From Sphingobium sp. BYY-5 (lineage in GTDB: Bacteria; Pseudomonadota; Alphaproteobacteria; Sphingomonadales; Sphingomonadaceae): 64,000 nt of DNA. The notes beneath the pieces were generated by a model, which was not told where the DNA came from, made no database searches, and worked only from the letters and a program-made list of their open reading frames with translations. Location: positions 2,821,501 through 2,885,500 of the forward strand of contig NZ_JALEBH010000001.1 of NCBI RefSeq assembly GCF_022758885.1. Direction: 5' to 3'. Within the stretch, counting starts at the first letter, position 1. The number at the start of each line of letters is the position of its first letter. Below, piece after piece: positions 62,461-64,000 of the stretch. Both the position numbers and the translations under genes were made by a program.

Positions 62461-64000
62461 TGCAGATTCTGTCCGTCCGGCCGCGCGCCGGCGTCAAGCC
62501 CGTTCGTCTTGTCCTTGCCAGCGGCATTGCCTGCTGGGCGCTGGCATCCGCTCAGGCCATGGCGGAAGAGCCGGCCGCTGATGACGATCAATATGGCGCT
62601 ATCGTCGTCACCGGCGCCCGTCCGATCGCGGAATCGGAGGCTGCGGCGCTTGAAATCCAGAAAAATTCGGACTCGCTGGTTACTGTCGCCGCATCGGACT
62701 CGGTGGGCCGCCTGCCCGACCAGAATATCGCCCAGGCCGCCAGCCGTTTGCCGGGCGTCAGCGTCGAACGCGACCAGGGCCAGGCCCGCTACATCAACCT
62801 GCGCGGCGCGCCCAAGACTTGGACGACCCTGTCGTTCGACGGCATCAACGTGGTCAGCCCGGAGGGCCGCGCGGCGCGCTTCGATTCCATCCCGTCGGCC
62901 ATTGCGGGCAAGATCATCGTGTCGAAGGCGGTGACGCCCGATATGCCGGGCGAAACGGTGGCGGGCAATGTCAATGTCGTTACCCGTTCGGCCTTCGACT
63001 ATGACGGTTTCCACCTGGCCGGCAAGGGCGGCATGGGCATCGCCGAACTGGGCAGCGACAAGAAGGAATATGAAGGCGCGCTGGTCATTTCCGATCGTTT
63101 CCAGACTGGCATCGGCGAATTCGGCGTCCTGCTGTCGGGTAGCTACTACGAACGCAACATGATCACCGACAATTTCGAGACGGATTATGAGCGTGTTAGT
63201 CAGGACAGGCGCCCTGGCAGCGGAACCCGTTTCTGGGCGCAGGAGGCCGAGAACAAGTTGTATCGCCTGACCCGCAAGAACTGGTCCGTTTCCGGCCGGG
63301 TCGACTGGAAGCCGGACGATGCCAACACCATCTCGCTGCGGTCGGTTTATACCATCTTCACCGACGATGAAGCGCGCGACAATTACCGCTTCGATATGGA
63401 CGGGCAGCAGTCGGCCCTGTCCACCAGCACGACCGCCTGCCCCACCACGGTCAATACAACGCCCACGACCAGCGGTTATGCGGATGTCTGCATCGGCAAT
63501 ACGCCGGAAAAGGGCACGCTTTACGGCATTGCCATCCGCCAGCGTTCGACATTGCGGGCCTTTCGCCAGTCGATCTTCACCAACAGCCTCACGGGCGATC
63601 ATGAATTTGCCGATGGCTGGAAACTGTCCTGGGTTGGCAACTATACCCAGTCCAAGGACGACCGGTCGGTGGTCGGTGAAGCGGCATGGCAAAGCCCCAG
63701 CGCGGCGACCGCCCGCCCGACCATCAGCTATGACTTCACCGATCCCAACCACTCGCGCCTGCAACTCTTCCGCACGCTCCAGTTGAGCGGCCCGACCCGC
63801 TATCAGGCGGGCGCCGCCGTCACCGACGTTGACAGCTTTGCCAAGCCGCTCAACAGCTTCACGGTTCTGGACGCGGTGGACACGACCAAGGCCTATACCG
63901 GCAAGGTCGTGCTGGCGCGCGAACTGGACAATGCGACGCTCAAGGCCGGATTTCAGTATGACCGCCGCACCAAAGTGGCCGATGAGAACCAGATATCGCT
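62461..64000 (+). CDS. TonB-dependent receptor, phytate-associated, C-terminus cut by the window edge
   Basis: 513 residues are visible. A signal peptide (LASGIACWALASAQAMA) is followed by a TonB box-like YGAIVVTGARP and the plug domain: SVGRLPDQNIAQAASRLPGV, SVERDQGQARYINLRG, FDSIPSAIAGKIIVSKAVTP and GETVAGNVNVVTRSAFDY. The beta-barrel begins near residue 190. Divergence from a phytase gene with shared Pho-box-like sites suggests uptake of inositol phosphates or their metal complexes. ATG 62,461 sits after AGGGGG. Confidence 0.93.

Overview
The window looks like a chromosomal segment from a sphingomonad (Alphaproteobacteria, Sphingobium/Novosphingobium-like). The evidence is the GC-rich composition, an alpha-type SspB adaptor, ATP12, DUF2585, a PEP-CTERM protein, a phytase paired with a TonB receptor, and many short leaders. 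No tRNA, rRNA or CRISPR array was recognised.

Region 1 (1 to about 22,385) is the right part of an integrative and conjugative-type element that ends at the 3' end of guaA. Its backbone, nearly all on the minus strand, is: DUF2840 protein (cut by the window edge), RepA with iterons beside it, a small HTH protein, a DUF6499/DUF2285 activator, a short DUF2285 protein, an XRE regulator, DUF932, DUF736, a large ParB-like protein and, at the guaA end, an AlpA-like protein and a tyrosine integrase. The transfer genes must lie left of the window. Cargo sits between the backbone genes. Four loci encode HEPN-like, DUF5677-like or related helical proteins (4.8-12.1 kb). One 976-residue protein combines a nuclease-like N-terminus with a helical-repeat body (12.6-15.6 kb). 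An adenine methyltransferase is translationally coupled to a PD-(D/E)XK nuclease, next to a MerR-like regulator with paired operators (15.9-20.4 kb). I read this cargo as a set of candidate defence systems.

Region 2 (22.4-34.6 kb) is core genome: guaA, an MFS exporter, a flotillin/YqiJ pair split by an IS5-family insertion, a secreted protein, a prolyl oligopeptidase, and the alpha ribosomal operon (rpsM-rpsK-rpoA-rplQ).

Region 3 (34.7-49.3 kb) has a glutamine cyclotransferase, YgfZ, a dihydroorotase-family protein, RarD, an SspB adaptor, the histidine genes hisB-hisH-hisA-hisF-(PEP-CTERM gene)-hisE, a histone-deacetylase-family hydrolase, and two L,D-transpeptidase-family proteins with a small lipoprotein.

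Region 4 (49.3-64 kb) has a TPR protein, an ATP12/membrane protein/HAD phosphatase operon, PaiB, a pseudouridine synthase overlapped with crcB, a DMT transporter, an internally shortened AsnC regulator, fumC, DUF2585, gmk, a MidA-like methyltransferase with lgt, and a divergent phytase/TonB-receptor pair with two Pho-box-like repeats. The core genome is dotted with hairpin repeats, including a three-copy MITE-like family. All functions are read from sequence features and remembered family patterns; no database search was run.
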